This document shows, piece after piece, positions 1-10,800 of a stretch of 64,000 bases of DNA (its first letter is position 1; each line of letters starts with the position of its first letter). The stretch comes from a virus. The stretch lies in IMG/VR virus record IMGVR_UViG_3300027708_000026, positions 62,001-126,000 of that record; one strand, 5' to 3'. Below the pieces are notes generated by a model, which did not search any database, was not told where the DNA came from, and saw nothing but the letters and a program-made list of their open reading frames with translations. A program made the translations under genes and the position numbers.

Positions 1-1
1 C

Positions 2-241
2 CCAGCTGGTAAAGCAGGCGGTTTCCTAAGTGCAGCTAAAGGTATGAACACAGGCAACGGTAATGTTCCTGGCGGTAAGATGGGCGTTAAGAACCTATCC
101 AATGTCAAGGGCGGACACGGTGCTGAGAAGAAAGGTTCTGGTCCAGGTCCAGTAGGTGCTGGTACAGGTGACAAAGCTGGTCAAACTAGCGATGCCAACG
201 GTACTAAGAAGCAATTCCTACCACCACATACCCGTCCTTAA
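2..241 (+). CDS. Gly-rich C-terminal part of an unidentified protein (5' end outside window)
   Basis: The reading frame is open from base 2 to a TAA stop, so the gene starts upstream of the window. The visible 79 residues are rich in Gly, Lys, Ala, Asn and Pro, with no recognisable domain, and end in a basic/proline tail (LPPHTRP). It lies 13 bases before the prohead protease gene on the same strand. In T4 this place holds the prohead core proteins gp67 and gp68, so a core or head-associated protein is possible, but this rests on position only. The function is unknown. Confidence 0.55.
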   Translation, partial: PAGKAGGFLSAAKGMNTGNGNVPGGKMGVKNLSNVKGGHGAEKKGSGPGPVGAGTGDKAGQTSDANGTKKQFLPPHTRP

Positions 242-254
242 TTAGAGCATTGAG

Positions 255-884
255 ATGAAGCTAGCTTATCTAAGAGAACACCTAAGTTTTGATCAATCCG
301 GCATCGTAATGGAGTCGGATGACAAAGATGGTAAAAGCCTTTACCTAAAGGGCATTGCCATCCAGGGTGGTATCCGAAATGCTAATCAGCGTGTCTACCC
401 CGTAGATGAAATTGAACGTGCTGTAAAAGCACTTAATGATCAAATACAAAATGGATATTCAGTATTAGGTGAAGTAGATCATCCAGATGATTTAAAAGTG
501 AATTTGGACCGTGTATCCCATATGATAACTCAAATGTGGATGGAAGGTCCTAATGGTTATGGCAAGATGAAAATTTTGCCAACACCAATGGGCAACTTAG
601 TTCGTACTATGCTTGAAAGTGGAGTAAAACTTGGCGTCAGTTCTCGTGGTAGCGGCAACGTAAGCGACATGAACGGCCATGTATCCGATTTTGAGATTAT
701 CACAGTAGACGTAGTTGCACAGCCCAGTGCTCCTGGAGCGTATCCTACACCAGTTTATGAACATTTAATGAATGCTCGTGGCGGGAATAAGGCGTTTAAG
801 GTTGCACAAGAAGTGAAAGAAGATCCAAAGGCCCAGAAATATTTGAAGGAATCACTTCTTCAAATTATTAAAGGTCTAAAATAA
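255..884 (+). CDS. gp21: prohead core protease gp21
   Basis: This is the T4 gp21-type serine protease that cleaves scaffold, capsid and internal proteins during prohead maturation. It is 209 residues long, close to the 212 of T4 gp21. The His motif LGEVDHPDD (His about 76) and the Ser motif GVSSRGSG (Ser 129/130) fit the catalytic residues of this family, and DFEIITVDVVAQPSAPGA follows as in homologues. It sits directly before scaffold and major capsid genes, the standard gp21-gp22-gp23 order. The ATG has only a weak upstream ribosome site (TTGAG), so it may be translated together with the preceding gene. Confidence 0.92.
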   Translation: MKLAYLREHLSFDQSGIVMESDDKDGKSLYLKGIAIQGGIRNANQRVYPVDEIERAVKALNDQIQNGYSVLGEVDHPDDLKVNLDRVSHMITQMWMEGPNGYGKMKILPTPMGNLVRTMLESGVKLGVSSRGSGNVSDMNGHVSDFEIITVDVVAQPSAPGAYPTPVYEHLMNARGGNKAFKVAQEVKEDPKAQKYLKESLLQIIKGLK

Positions 885-901
885 GCCCGAGGAGAAAAAC
901 A

Positions 902-1996
902 ATGTTGGACGCATTCAAACAATTAGTAGAGTCAGGAGTGATGACCGAAGACGTAAAGTCTGTCATCGAATCTGCCTTTGCTGAGAAAATTCAAGAGAAT
1001 CGCGAACAAGTAACAGCTGAACTACGTGAAGAGTTTGCACAAAAATACAGCCATGACAAAACTGTCATGGTTGAAGCAATCGATAAACTGTTAAGCGAGC
1101 GCTTGAACGCAGAGATGGTTAGTTTGTATGAGGACAAAAAGACACTGGCTGAGGCAAAAGTAGCATACCAAACCCGTATTGCTGAAGATGCTAAAAAGCT
1201 AGAAGGTTTTGTTATCAAACAATTAGCAAGAGAAATGTCAGAGTTCCAAGGTGACCGTAAGAAAGTTTCCGAGAACTTCAACAAGCTAGAGCAATTTATT
1301 GTTCATGCATTGGCAAGAGAAATTAGTGAATTTAACATAGACAAGCGTGATCTAGCTGAGACGAAAGTCAAACTAGTCCGTGAAGCTAAGGATAAATTTG
1401 CTGAGATTAAGCAACGTTTCATCGAACAATCTTCAAAGATTGTAGAAGCAACTGTTACGAAAAAGTTAACATCTGAAATCAAGCAATTGAAAGAAGATAT
1501 TGACTCCGCACGTAGCAATGACTTTGGTCGTAAGATCTATGAAGCATTTGCACAAGAGTTTGCCGGTTCTTACTTAAATGAAAAATCTGAGACAAGTAAA
1601 TTGTTAAAGATCATTTCCAAGAAAGATCAAGAATTGGCAGAAGCAAAAACTGTCGTAACAGAAAAAGCACGTTTAATCGAATCTGCGCAACGCGAAATCC
1701 GCATTACAAAAGATTTGATGGAGCGTAAACAAGTTATGACAGAATTACTAGCACCGTTGGATGCTAGCAAACGAGGCATCATGAAAGAACTTTTAGAGTC
1801 TACACACACTAAAAAACTTAATGAAGCATTCGACAAATACCTACCAGCGGTAATGGAAGGACAAGTACGCAAGACTACTGATAAAAAAGTAGTATTGAGT
1901 GAGAGTTCTGAAGTAACTGGAAATCGTGAAAGCAAGCCTGAAGCAGGCTTAGACAATATTTTAGATATCCGCAAGTTAGCGGGTCTATCGAAATAA
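902..1996 (+). CDS. gp22: prohead scaffolding core protein gp22
   Basis: Predicted scaffold around which the capsid assembles and which gp21 then degrades. The 364-residue protein is highly charged and almost wholly helical/coiled-coil in appearance (Glu, Lys, Ala, Gln rich, no Cys), as expected of T4 gp22 (269 residues) and longer marine homologues. A strong ribosome site (GAGGAG) stands 7 bases before the ATG. The C-terminus ILDIRKLAGLSK resembles the last residues of the 783-residue protein encoded at 46523-48874 (ADILKLSGLAK), a possible shared head-assembly tag. Position between protease and capsid genes makes the call firm. Confidence 0.88.
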   Translation: MLDAFKQLVESGVMTEDVKSVIESAFAEKIQENREQVTAELREEFAQKYSHDKTVMVEAIDKLLSERLNAEMVSLYEDKKTLAEAKVAYQTRIAEDAKKLEGFVIKQLAREMSEFQGDRKKVSENFNKLEQFIVHALAREISEFNIDKRDLAETKVKLVREAKDKFAEIKQRFIEQSSKIVEATVTKKLTSEIKQLKEDIDSARSNDFGRKIYEAFAQEFAGSYLNEKSETSKLLKIISKKDQELAEAKTVVTEKARLIESAQREIRITKDLMERKQVMTELLAPLDASKRGIMKELLESTHTKKLNEAFDKYLPAVMEGQVRKTTDKKVVLSESSEVTGNRESKPEAGLDNILDIRKLAGLSK

Positions 1997-2014
1997 TTAA
2001 TCAAGGAGACATAA

Positions 2015-3187
2015 ATGTCACAACTATTAAATGAAAGATGGTCAGAGACCAAAGAAGCTCTGCTTGAAGGCCTACAAGGTACCCGTCGTAGTTCTATGCA
2101 GGTTTGCTTAGAAAATACACGTAGGTATTTGGCTGAAAGCGCAACAGCTGGTGCAACCAGCTCTGGAAACATTGCTACACTAAACCGTGTGATTCTTCCA
2201 GTTATCCGTCGTGTTATGCCAACCGTTATCGCTAACGAAATCATCGGTGTTCAACCAATGACTGGCCCAGTAGCACAAATTCACACTCTACGTGTTCGCT
2301 ATGCTGATTCTTCAACTGAAGTCACAGCTGGTGAAGAGGCACTAAGTCCATTCAAGATTGCTAGCGCATACTCTGGTAATGATGGTTCACCTGCTAAAGC
2401 TGCTGTAACAAGCCAGCTAGAAGGTCAACCAGGCAAGCGTATGTCCATTCAAATCTTGAAGACACCAGTCGAAGCTAAGTCTCGTAAACTAAGCGCTCGC
2501 TGGACGTTTGAAGCTGCTCAAGATGCACAAGCCCAACAAGGTATTGACATCGAAGCAGAAATCATGGCTGCACTAGCACAAGAAATCACAACTGAAATCG
2601 ACCAAGAAATCCTAGGAAGCCTACGCTCACTAGCCAACGTCGAACAGACATATGACCAGTCTCTAGTATCTGGTACTGCTACATTCGTAGGTGACGAGCA
2701 CGCTGCTCTAGCGATTCTAATCAATCGTACAGCTAACTTGATCGCTCAACGTACACGTCGCGGTGCAGCTAACTGGGCTGTTATCTCTAACCAAGCACTG
2801 ACAATTCTACAATCTGCTACTACCAGCGCTTTTGCTCGTACAACAGAAGGTACATTTGAAGCTCCTACAAACACCAAGTTTGTTGGTACATTGAATGGCG
2901 CTATGCGTGTTTATGTTGACGCTTATCTAAGTGATGCAAGCGATGCAAACCAAGTTCTAGTTGGATACAAAGGTTCTAGCGAAGCAGATGCTGCTGCGTT
3001 CTATTGCCCATACATTCCTCTAATGAGCTCTGGTGTTGTTCTAGATCCAGCAACCTTCGAGCCAGTCGTTGGCTTCTTGACACGCTACGGCTATGTTGAG
3101 TTGACCAATGCAGCTAGCTCACTAGGTAACGCTGCTGACTATCTAGGCCGTGTTGCTATCACTAGCGCAAACGTTTCCTTCCAATAA
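2015..3187 (+). CDS. gp23: major capsid protein gp23
   Basis: Main shell protein of the head. It is 390 residues, shorter than T4 gp23 (521). The segment VMPTVIANEIIGVQPMTGPV is the typical gp23 signature, followed by the usual RVRYA stretch. A likely gp21 cleavage site is Leu-Ala-Glu at residues 39-41 (T4 consensus Leu/Ile-X-Glu), which would remove a short propeptide and leave SATAGAT at the mature N-terminus. A good ribosome site (AAGGAG) precedes the ATG. Codon choice looks optimised for high expression (many CTA, GCT and GGT codons). It is followed by a strong terminator. Confidence 0.95.
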   Translation: MSQLLNERWSETKEALLEGLQGTRRSSMQVCLENTRRYLAESATAGATSSGNIATLNRVILPVIRRVMPTVIANEIIGVQPMTGPVAQIHTLRVRYADSSTEVTAGEEALSPFKIASAYSGNDGSPAKAAVTSQLEGQPGKRMSIQILKTPVEAKSRKLSARWTFEAAQDAQAQQGIDIEAEIMAALAQEITTEIDQEILGSLRSLANVEQTYDQSLVSGTATFVGDEHAALAILINRTANLIAQRTRRGAANWAVISNQALTILQSATTSAFARTTEGTFEAPTNTKFVGTLNGAMRVYVDAYLSDASDANQVLVGYKGSSEADAAAFYCPYIPLMSSGVVLDPATFEPVVGFLTRYGYVELTNAASSLGNAADYLGRVAITSANVSFQ

Positions 3188-3210
3188 TCCATTATTGGCG
3201 TAAACAACAG

Positions 3211-3233
3211 AAGCCCACTTCGGTGGGCTTTTT
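3211..3233 (+). terminator. rho-independent terminator after gp23
   Basis: Perfect 8-bp stem AAGCCCAC/GTGGGCTT closed by a stable C(TTCG)G tetraloop and continued by Ts. It lies 23 bases after the gp23 stop. Confidence 0.9.
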
Positions 3234-3244
3234 GTTGACTGAAA

Positions 3245-3252
3245 ACTAAATA
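3245..3252 (+). promoter_or_regulatory. late promoter element ACTAAATA
   Basis: Matches the T4-type late -10 element (TATAAATA) in its last six bases. It stands between the gp23 terminator and the next structural gene and would give a leader of about 85 bases. Unlike most others here, it is far from the start codon. Confidence 0.55.
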
Positions 3253-3343
3253 CTCTGTACAGCTTGCATTGGGCAAGTTTTATGCAGAAATCCAACTGCG
3301 TACGGCCTAGAACGCCGTGTTTACTTATTTTAGGAGAAACAAA

Positions 3344-4255
3344 ATGGGACGTCCAATTAAAAAGAAATTCTTTGGTAGTTTAACTACCCCTTACCAAAAT
3401 CATGCTACTGGCGGCAAAACTGGCGTTGGTGGTGAAGGTGTAGCATCAGTCACTATTTCAAACAGCGGTACATTTTATTCACAAGGCGCAGCCGTAACAT
3501 TTGGAGCACCAAATATTACTGGCGGCATCCGTGCAACTGGTACACCAATCGTGGGTACAGGCATCAATGTTGGTAAAATCATGGGATTCAATATCACTAA
3601 TGCTGGTTCTGGTTATACAGGAACTGTTAGCATATCTGTTACCACTGCAACCGGTGTTACAAGTGCAACAACAGGTACAAGCGGCGCTCAATCAGTTTAT
3701 CCAGCAACTACTACCGGCATTCAAGTTGGTATGCAAGTGTTTGGTGCTAACATCAGTGCAAGTGCTACATATGTCACTAGCATTTCAGGTAGCGTAGTCA
3801 ACATAACATGGCCAAATGCAGGAACAGTTAGTACCAGCGTTTTATTCCGTGATGTAGGTGCAAGTTTCGCAAGCTCAGCAGTTGGGTTAACTAGTAATCG
3901 TCAAGATGCAATCACTATCGTTTCTTACTTGTCAACAGCTAGTCAATCACGTAGCGGCGGCGATATTATGAAACAAGAATCTAGCCGTAGATATCTAGTT
4001 CAAAATTCTGATGGTAAAGGTATTTGTACATTGAGTACTGGTACACTGACAGCAGGTAAAATGCATATTATTGCTACAGACTTTGGCGGTGCAACTTATT
4101 ATGTAACCAAGCTAACTGCTCATAAAGCCACTGTTGCTAACAGAACCAGCACTAGTACAGCTTATCTATCCACTGGTAGAGTCGCTAAGTGGACGCTTGG
4201 CGCTGCAACTGGTACAGGTGTCAACACCGTGATCAGTCTAGCTCATACTATCTAA
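3344..4255 (+). CDS. virion structural protein, probably head-associated
   Basis: A 303-residue Gly/Ser/Thr-rich protein. The start at MGRPIKKKFFG is chosen over an ATG 27 bases upstream because TAGGAG sits 7 bases before it. The protein carries repeated segments of the type VTISNSGTFY and FNITNAGSGYTG, a beta-rich pattern seen in structural proteins encoded next to gp23 in aquatic T4-like phages. Flanked by its own late promoter and terminators, it looks like a single highly expressed late gene. A head decoration role is inferred only from position. Confidence 0.65.
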   Translation: MGRPIKKKFFGSLTTPYQNHATGGKTGVGGEGVASVTISNSGTFYSQGAAVTFGAPNITGGIRATGTPIVGTGINVGKIMGFNITNAGSGYTGTVSISVTTATGVTSATTGTSGAQSVYPATTTGIQVGMQVFGANISASATYVTSISGSVVNITWPNAGTVSTSVLFRDVGASFASSAVGLTSNRQDAITIVSYLSTASQSRSGGDIMKQESSRRYLVQNSDGKGICTLSTGTLTAGKMHIIATDFGGATYYVTKLTAHKATVANRTSTSTAYLSTGRVAKWTLGAATGTGVNTVISLAHTI

Positions 4256-4279
4256 AATATTTTTAATTTTAGAAGAACG

Positions 4280-4299
4280 GGGCTCTTAGGAGCCCTTTT
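4280..4299 (+). terminator. rho-independent terminator
   Basis: Stem GGGCTC/GAGCCC with loop TTAG, followed by TTTT, 24 bases after the stop of the preceding gene. Confidence 0.8.
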
Positions 4300-4325
4300 C
4301 ATTTAGTATGCATAATTCTGAATTA

Positions 4326-4333
4326 GGTAAATA
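4326..4333 (+). promoter_or_regulatory. late promoter GGTAAATA touching the start codon
   Basis: TAAATA ends 5 bases before the ATG at 4339. With the T4 late promoter geometry (first transcribed base about 6 after the element) the RNA would start at the ATG itself. Confidence 0.65.
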
Positions 4334-4338
4334 CTGGT

Positions 4339-4869
4339 ATGACTACCGAGTGGACTACACCTACAATCTTTTCACAATATGTTGAATCTGGGGCAGAAAC
4401 TGCACATGTTTCGTGGAACGATTCTAATGGTTGGGCTGCATTATTAAATCGTAATGTTAATGAAAGAATTGGTACCAATGGTACACTAGCACATATTGCA
4501 CGAAGTCCTAAACATGATATATTGACTAAAACTTATTATGTGAAATGTCGGGGTTTTAATTTTGTCAATTTACCAGATTCGCCCTCTGGTATAGAACTTA
4601 AATTAACCACACAACGTCGAGGCAGAGTAACTGATGACACAATACAGTTATGTTTTGATGATAGAACAATTGGTGATAATCAAGCAAATTTAATTGTAGA
4701 TCCAGTTAAAATATATGGCAGTAGTACAAGTTTATGGAGTGTAGAAAATTTATCTATGTCAACAATACAAGATTTAAAATTTGGAGTAGTAGTAAGATTG
4801 CAGTCTCATCCCAATTACCCTCATCGTGATGAGGCGTATATCAATGCTGTTGAATTGAGAATCCATTAA
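4339..4869 (+). CDS. virion protein with carbohydrate-binding-like beta-sandwich pattern
   Basis: A 176-residue protein without a ribosome site, read from the ATG placed at the predicted late transcription start. Its pattern (Trp-rich N-terminus, then CRGFNF, GIELKLTTQRRG, D-TIQLCFDD, VKIYGSSTSLW, LKFGVVVRLQ) resembles beta-sandwich modules common in phage tail and fibre proteins, where a surface domain is built around alternating strands. It is the first gene of the fibre block. Function in virion attachment is inferred from context; no enzymatic motif is visible. Confidence 0.6.
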   Translation: MTTEWTTPTIFSQYVESGAETAHVSWNDSNGWAALLNRNVNERIGTNGTLAHIARSPKHDILTKTYYVKCRGFNFVNLPDSPSGIELKLTTQRRGRVTDDTIQLCFDDRTIGDNQANLIVDPVKIYGSSTSLWSVENLSMSTIQDLKFGVVVRLQSHPNYPHRDEAYINAVELRIH

Positions 4870-4872
4870 TCA

Positions 4873-4880
4873 AATAAATA
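4873..4880 (+). promoter_or_regulatory. late promoter AATAAATA
   Basis: Located 17 bases before the ATG of the 2195-residue gene; the transcript would start near 4886 and still carry the ribosome site AAAGGA. Confidence 0.65.
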
Positions 4881-4897
4881 CTCTAAAGGAATAAGAA

Positions 4898-7800
4898 ATG
4901 GCTACTATCACAGTATCAGGAACAAGATCACAAACTCCCGGCGGTCCAAGTGCAGTATCAGCGCCTACTGGTAGCATCAACTTAAATTCCACGATTACTA
5001 ATGTTTCCGGGCAATTGAATGTTGGCAGCAATTCGACTATAGGCGGAAGTTCATCAGTTGGTGGAAATTTTTATGTCACCGGTAGCAGTTCCTTAACAAA
5101 TCAAGTTGTTATATCGAGTACACTTAGTTCAGTTAGTACTACCACAGGTGCATTGGTAGTTGGTGGTGGAGTTGGAATTGGACAGAATTTAAATGTTGGT
5201 GGTAATGCAGTAATAACAGGTACTGTAGTAGTTTACAATAATGTATCTATCACAGGAACTATCGCAGTTCTAGGAAGTACTACAACTGTCATTATCAACG
5301 CAAATGATAATAATGTAGGTAACCCATTAGGTGTTGAATACACCACTACAAATGTTTATGGAACTATCGATCAAAGATTAAAAGGTGCAGTATATGTTGG
5401 TGGTGGTGTTGGTATTGAAAAAGATTTGAATGTTGGCGGATACATCTATGGTCGAGTAGCCAAATCAGATCAAACTGCTCAAACACTAGTCACATCTACT
5501 AATGTAGACGAAGTATTTTATCCTACATTCGTTAACAAATTAGGTATTAGTACAGCAACATTTAGCTATACTTATATTGATAACATAAACACCGGCACCG
5601 GAGGTACTACTAGTACTGGTGGGTTAACATATAATCCTTATTCTGGATTATTGACAACATTTAATGCAAATATATCTGGCCCACAAAATAGTGTCAGTAC
5701 TGAAACCGGAGCACTTACCGTAGCCGGCGGTGTCGGTATTGCTAAAGATACTCACATTGGTGGCAAGGCCTATGTCGCTGAACTAATTACCAATTTAATA
5801 TCTAGCCAAACCGGTCCAATAGCTATCAAACCTGAAGGTGGTGAGACTGATATCTATGGTGAAATTAATGTTCGCGGCGGCAAAAAGCCTCTTGGAACTG
5901 CACCGGTTGTTACAAATACATTGTACGTAACTATGGACGGGGATGACACCAATGACGGTCGTGCCCAAGATCCAAGCCGGGCTTGTCGTACAATCGGCGG
6001 AGCAATGAAAAGCTCGTACTACCAACCTGGCACACAAATTAGAGTAAGCGCCGGTCATTATTTTGAAGATAATCCATTACCGATGAAACCATATACATCG
6101 GTAATGGGTAGTGATATTCGTACGACAGAGATTGAGCCAATTAATAAAACTCAAGACTTGTTTCATGTTAATTCTGGATGCTACCTAGCGTTCATGCAAT
6201 TCTGTCAAGGACGTAGCGGATTGCTTCCTGGTGATTATTATACATCAGATACTAATAGGGGAGCATATGCCACAGCATTCCCGCCCCAAACTGGTGACAA
6301 TAGAATTGATTTATTCCATAGCCCATACATTCAAAACTGTACAAATTTAAGCGGCCCGTGGTTAAAAGATGGTAGTTTGTTTCAACCCAATGGGACTGTT
6401 CAAATTCCTATCGTAGTGGGAACTGCTACTTGGGTTGCGAATACATCAAGCATGTTAGTCACATTGAATACTAGCCTAAGTACTAGTACAGTATTACAGG
6501 GAATGAGTGTTAATCAAGGACAACAAAACTTAGGATTTTTTAACGCACGTTCTTTATTGTTAGCAAATAAGCCATTCTTGCAATCACAAGTAGTCAGCTT
6601 TGTTGATCAAACTTTCAATAGTGGAAGTTTTGTTTACAACGCTGCCAGTTGCAGAAGAGATCTTGCGTTAATAGTTGATAGTGTTGCATTGGATTTAATT
6701 TATAATACTACCAGCGAAAGTATCTTTGCCGGTTTACAATATTGGAATCAAAATGGTTATACCGGTAGTATACTAAATCAATTAACAACTACGACCGCAG
6801 CAATATCACATGTAAGATCTTTAGCCTATAGTGTGGTCAATGCAATTGACGGTGCTTCGGCACTGATTGTGGATGCGGATTTTCAAGTTATATTAGATAT
6901 AATAAACAACGGAACTGCCGGTGTTTCTAACATCATTGTTACAAATGGTGAGAAAACTGCCAATACAACATTGTTAAATTGTTACAATGCATTGATTGCT
7001 GCAAAGCCTACGATTGCTAGTCAAACTGTAGCATGGATTACAGCAAACAATCCAACTTTTACATTTAATACTTCGACATGCTATCGAGATATTCAATACA
7101 TGATTGACAGTGTGGCATTTGATTTAAGCCACCCTAATAATATCAGCGGGGCACCAAGTAATAAACAAGCAGTTAAGTCAGGTGTATATTATTACAATTT
7201 TGATTCAACGTCTACGGCTGTGCCCAACGAAGTTCCACAAGTTGTGTCAGCTTACAATTATCTAAGATCTATAATACCAAATATTGTCACTGGTGTCGAA
7301 CTACCTAAAAAATACAGCTTATCAACACAAAGCACTACTGGATATACATCGGCAACAATTTACGAATCTGGATTGATACAAGACAAACTAGATCTAATCA
7401 CTAACATTATTAGAAATGGTCCAAGTGCAGTTTCTGATAAAATTCCAATGCCACTAACTCAGAGTGGGAACATTGTATTACTTAATGCCTATAGATTATT
7501 AGAGGCGAACATAACATTCTTACAAGATGAAATTATAGCATATATTGATAGTCAGTTTAATAATTTTGATTATAACAGGCAAATTTGTTACAGGGATGTT
7601 GGCATTTTAGTAGAGAATGTCTCTTACGATGCAACATTTGGCGGTAACGAAAAATCTATTGAAGCAGGCCTGGCATATTGGAACGGTGCTATCAGCAAAA
7701 TATCTGGACAAGAAACACAGACCATAAGTGCTATTGATTATCTAAATAGCCTATGTCAACGAGTCATCACTAATACTACATGTACTGTACTGTCTCCAGT

Positions 7801-10800
7801 TGTAGGTATCAAACCAGGTGTGCAGGTAATAAACACTGTGTTGATAGGTGGAGAAGTTTCTAGTACAAGTATTGGCAATCTGTTTAATATTATCACTAGA
7901 CTCATACAAACTGGTAGCGGAGATGAATTCATCAAACAAGGTAGCTCTGCAATTGATGCAGCATATCTAAGTGCTGAAGTACTAATGCAGGCCAACAGGG
8001 CATTTATACAAGAAGACACAATCAATTGGATCAATAACAATTACCAAACTTTTCCTTACAATGCTATCAAGTGCAAGAGGGATACTGGCGTAATTATTGA
8101 TTCTGTTGTCACAGATTTATTATTTCCCACACCTGAATACAGTCAAAGCACATTCGCAGGTTTACAATATTACATACAGAGCAATTTGGTCGGGGCAGTC
8201 CCAGATCAATATCATCAAACAGTACAAGCAGTTGAGTACCTAAAAGAATTAAGTGCCAAGGTTATACAAAATATCACACCAGCTGACGATTTAGTCAGCC
8301 GATATCAAACAGCTGAGCCTCAAATTACTAATTTAGAACCAGGAACCTATTCTGATGCTAAAAAAGTTATGGCAAATTATGACATCATACTTGAAATATT
8401 AAACGGTAATATCACTGGCTGGACTGATAAACTTATATTTGGGTTTACTGCTAGTAAATTCTTAAGTGTACAAAATGCTTATGCAGTTTTACAGGCCAAC
8501 GCTACATATTTGGCCAAAGAAGTGGTTGCTTACATTAATGCAACTAACCCAGGTTTTGCTGCTACATATGATAATGCAAAATGTGAAAGAGATGTTGGGT
8601 ATATGAATACCAGTGTTTGTTTCGACTTGCTATACGGCGGAAATAAACAAAGTATCCAGTCGGGATTAAACTACTATGGATATGTAGGAAATATATCTAA
8701 CATCGTTAACGAAACTACTGCTACAATCGCAGCGTTTAATCACCTATCTATCATAGCTTCAGACATCATACAAAATATTTTAATTACGCCACTACAAACA
8801 ACTGTACAGCAAGTAATAACAACAACTACATCAACCGTTGGCGTAGCCAATCTTTTTGCCCGAGCAATTAGTACAGTTACAGATATCATCAGTAATGGAA
8901 CAACAGTTGCAGCTACTAGACTAGTACCTGTTAGCTTAACGAGATCTACAACACCGGCGACATTGGTTGGGGCAGACAATATTTTAGCCAATAAAGACTT
9001 TTTAAAAGCAGAAGTAATCGCCTACATAAATCAAACTTTTGAAGGCCCATCGTCATTCTTCTATGATCAAGAAAAGTGTTATAGAGACACTGGATTAATT
9101 GTCGATGCAGTTAGTCAAGATATACTATTAGGCGGGAATCAAAAGTCTGTTGAGGCAGGACTGTCCTATTGGTCCGCAGGTTATAACTATGTAACTGGAC
9201 AGGAAACTACTACAACCGCAGCAATTAACCATGCACGGGACATTGCATTACAAATTATTGCCAATCAGACAGTTACTCCTCAGCTACAAACTGAAGCAAC
9301 GCAAATCATTAACACTTTCTATGACTATGGTCAGGATTACATGCCACAACAGGCCATAAGACGTAATTTTGGCATCATTACAAATATAATTGAAAAAGGT
9401 CCGTTATATGCTCCGTCTATATATCCAGGCAGCGCACTGGCTAATACGACTGGATTAAATGCTCTAGATGTTCAAATTGCTCCGTTGGTTACAAGTGTAA
9501 AATTAGTAAACACTGCAACAAACACCTACCTAATTGGATTAGATATTGTCACTGTTGGATTTGCCAATAATGCTACTTTATATTTTGGTGATAGTTCTAT
9601 ATACCCAATGCAAGATTATCAAGTTGAAGAACTTTCTTTAGAATATACCGGAAATGCTAACACATGGGATATGCGTAAAGTTGATTCTATTGGCGGTATG
9701 GGAGGCAGTTTAGTTGATGGTGCTGTTATATCTGAACGTAGTCCGATCAATTCTTTTGTTTACGATGCATATACTCAGCTGACCCAGGGCGGGCGCGGAG
9801 TACGTATTACTAATAATGGTTATGCACAGTTAGTTTCTGTATTCACAATTTTCTCAAGTGTTGGTGTACAAGTTGATAATGGCGGCATTGCTAGTATTGT
9901 TAACAGTAATGCCAATTTTGGTGATCTGTGCCTAGTTGCTAAAGGTTATGGTACCAGAAAGTTCAGCGGTACCGTTTACAATCCTAAATTTAAAGCATAT
10001 CCAGATAGCCCGGGAGTTAACGGATATAATCAATATTATCCAAATGGATTCTGGCCAAACAATGCCCGAGTAGAAATTTTTGTTCCTGATTTAGATAATA
10101 GACCACACATCAGTTTGGTAATGGAAGTTGTACCAGATGAAGGTCATATCAATGAGCAAGGGTTCCCCGGGTTCTTAACAGCCCAGCCCAATCTTGCTAC
10201 ATTAACAACTGGATCTATTACGATTACTGGTATCGATACAGCTGGAATTTCTATAGGAAACTTTGTATATATTAGAGATCAATTTGCATCTACATTTGAT
10301 AAGTTTCAGTATGTACATGATCAAATTGGAAATTATTTAGATATAAATGGTAATATCACTACAGACCCCGCCCAATATATCGTCAATGCTAACTATGGAA
10401 TACCATATATTGCCACTGGGACATATGTTACGAATGTTAGTTATGCATCTGTCACATTAAACTATGCATTGCCAACTGGCGGCGGATTCCCTGGTAATGA
10501 TAATTATTTCACATTCTATTTCTGCGGTAACGCCTATTATACTGTATTAAGCAGCACAGTTGCTAACAATCCAAAAACTCCTAATACTAATATTATCGGA
10601 AGTGCCAACACATCAACTGATCAAGTGGCTGCACATATCGATTCTTTACAATATTTGAATAGTTTAATAGATAAAGTTATTGGAAATGTTACAGTTGCAG
10701 TACAACCACTAAACTCTACTAGCATACAAACTTTCTTACCTTTAGTGGTAGGTGGTGCTAACGCAGCATCGTTTATTGATTTACGATTTGGAGAGATGAC

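Noticed and set aside
1627-2244. Minus-strand ORF of 205 codons across gp22 and gp23
   Set aside because: Antisense to two essential head genes; no ribosome site or promoter.
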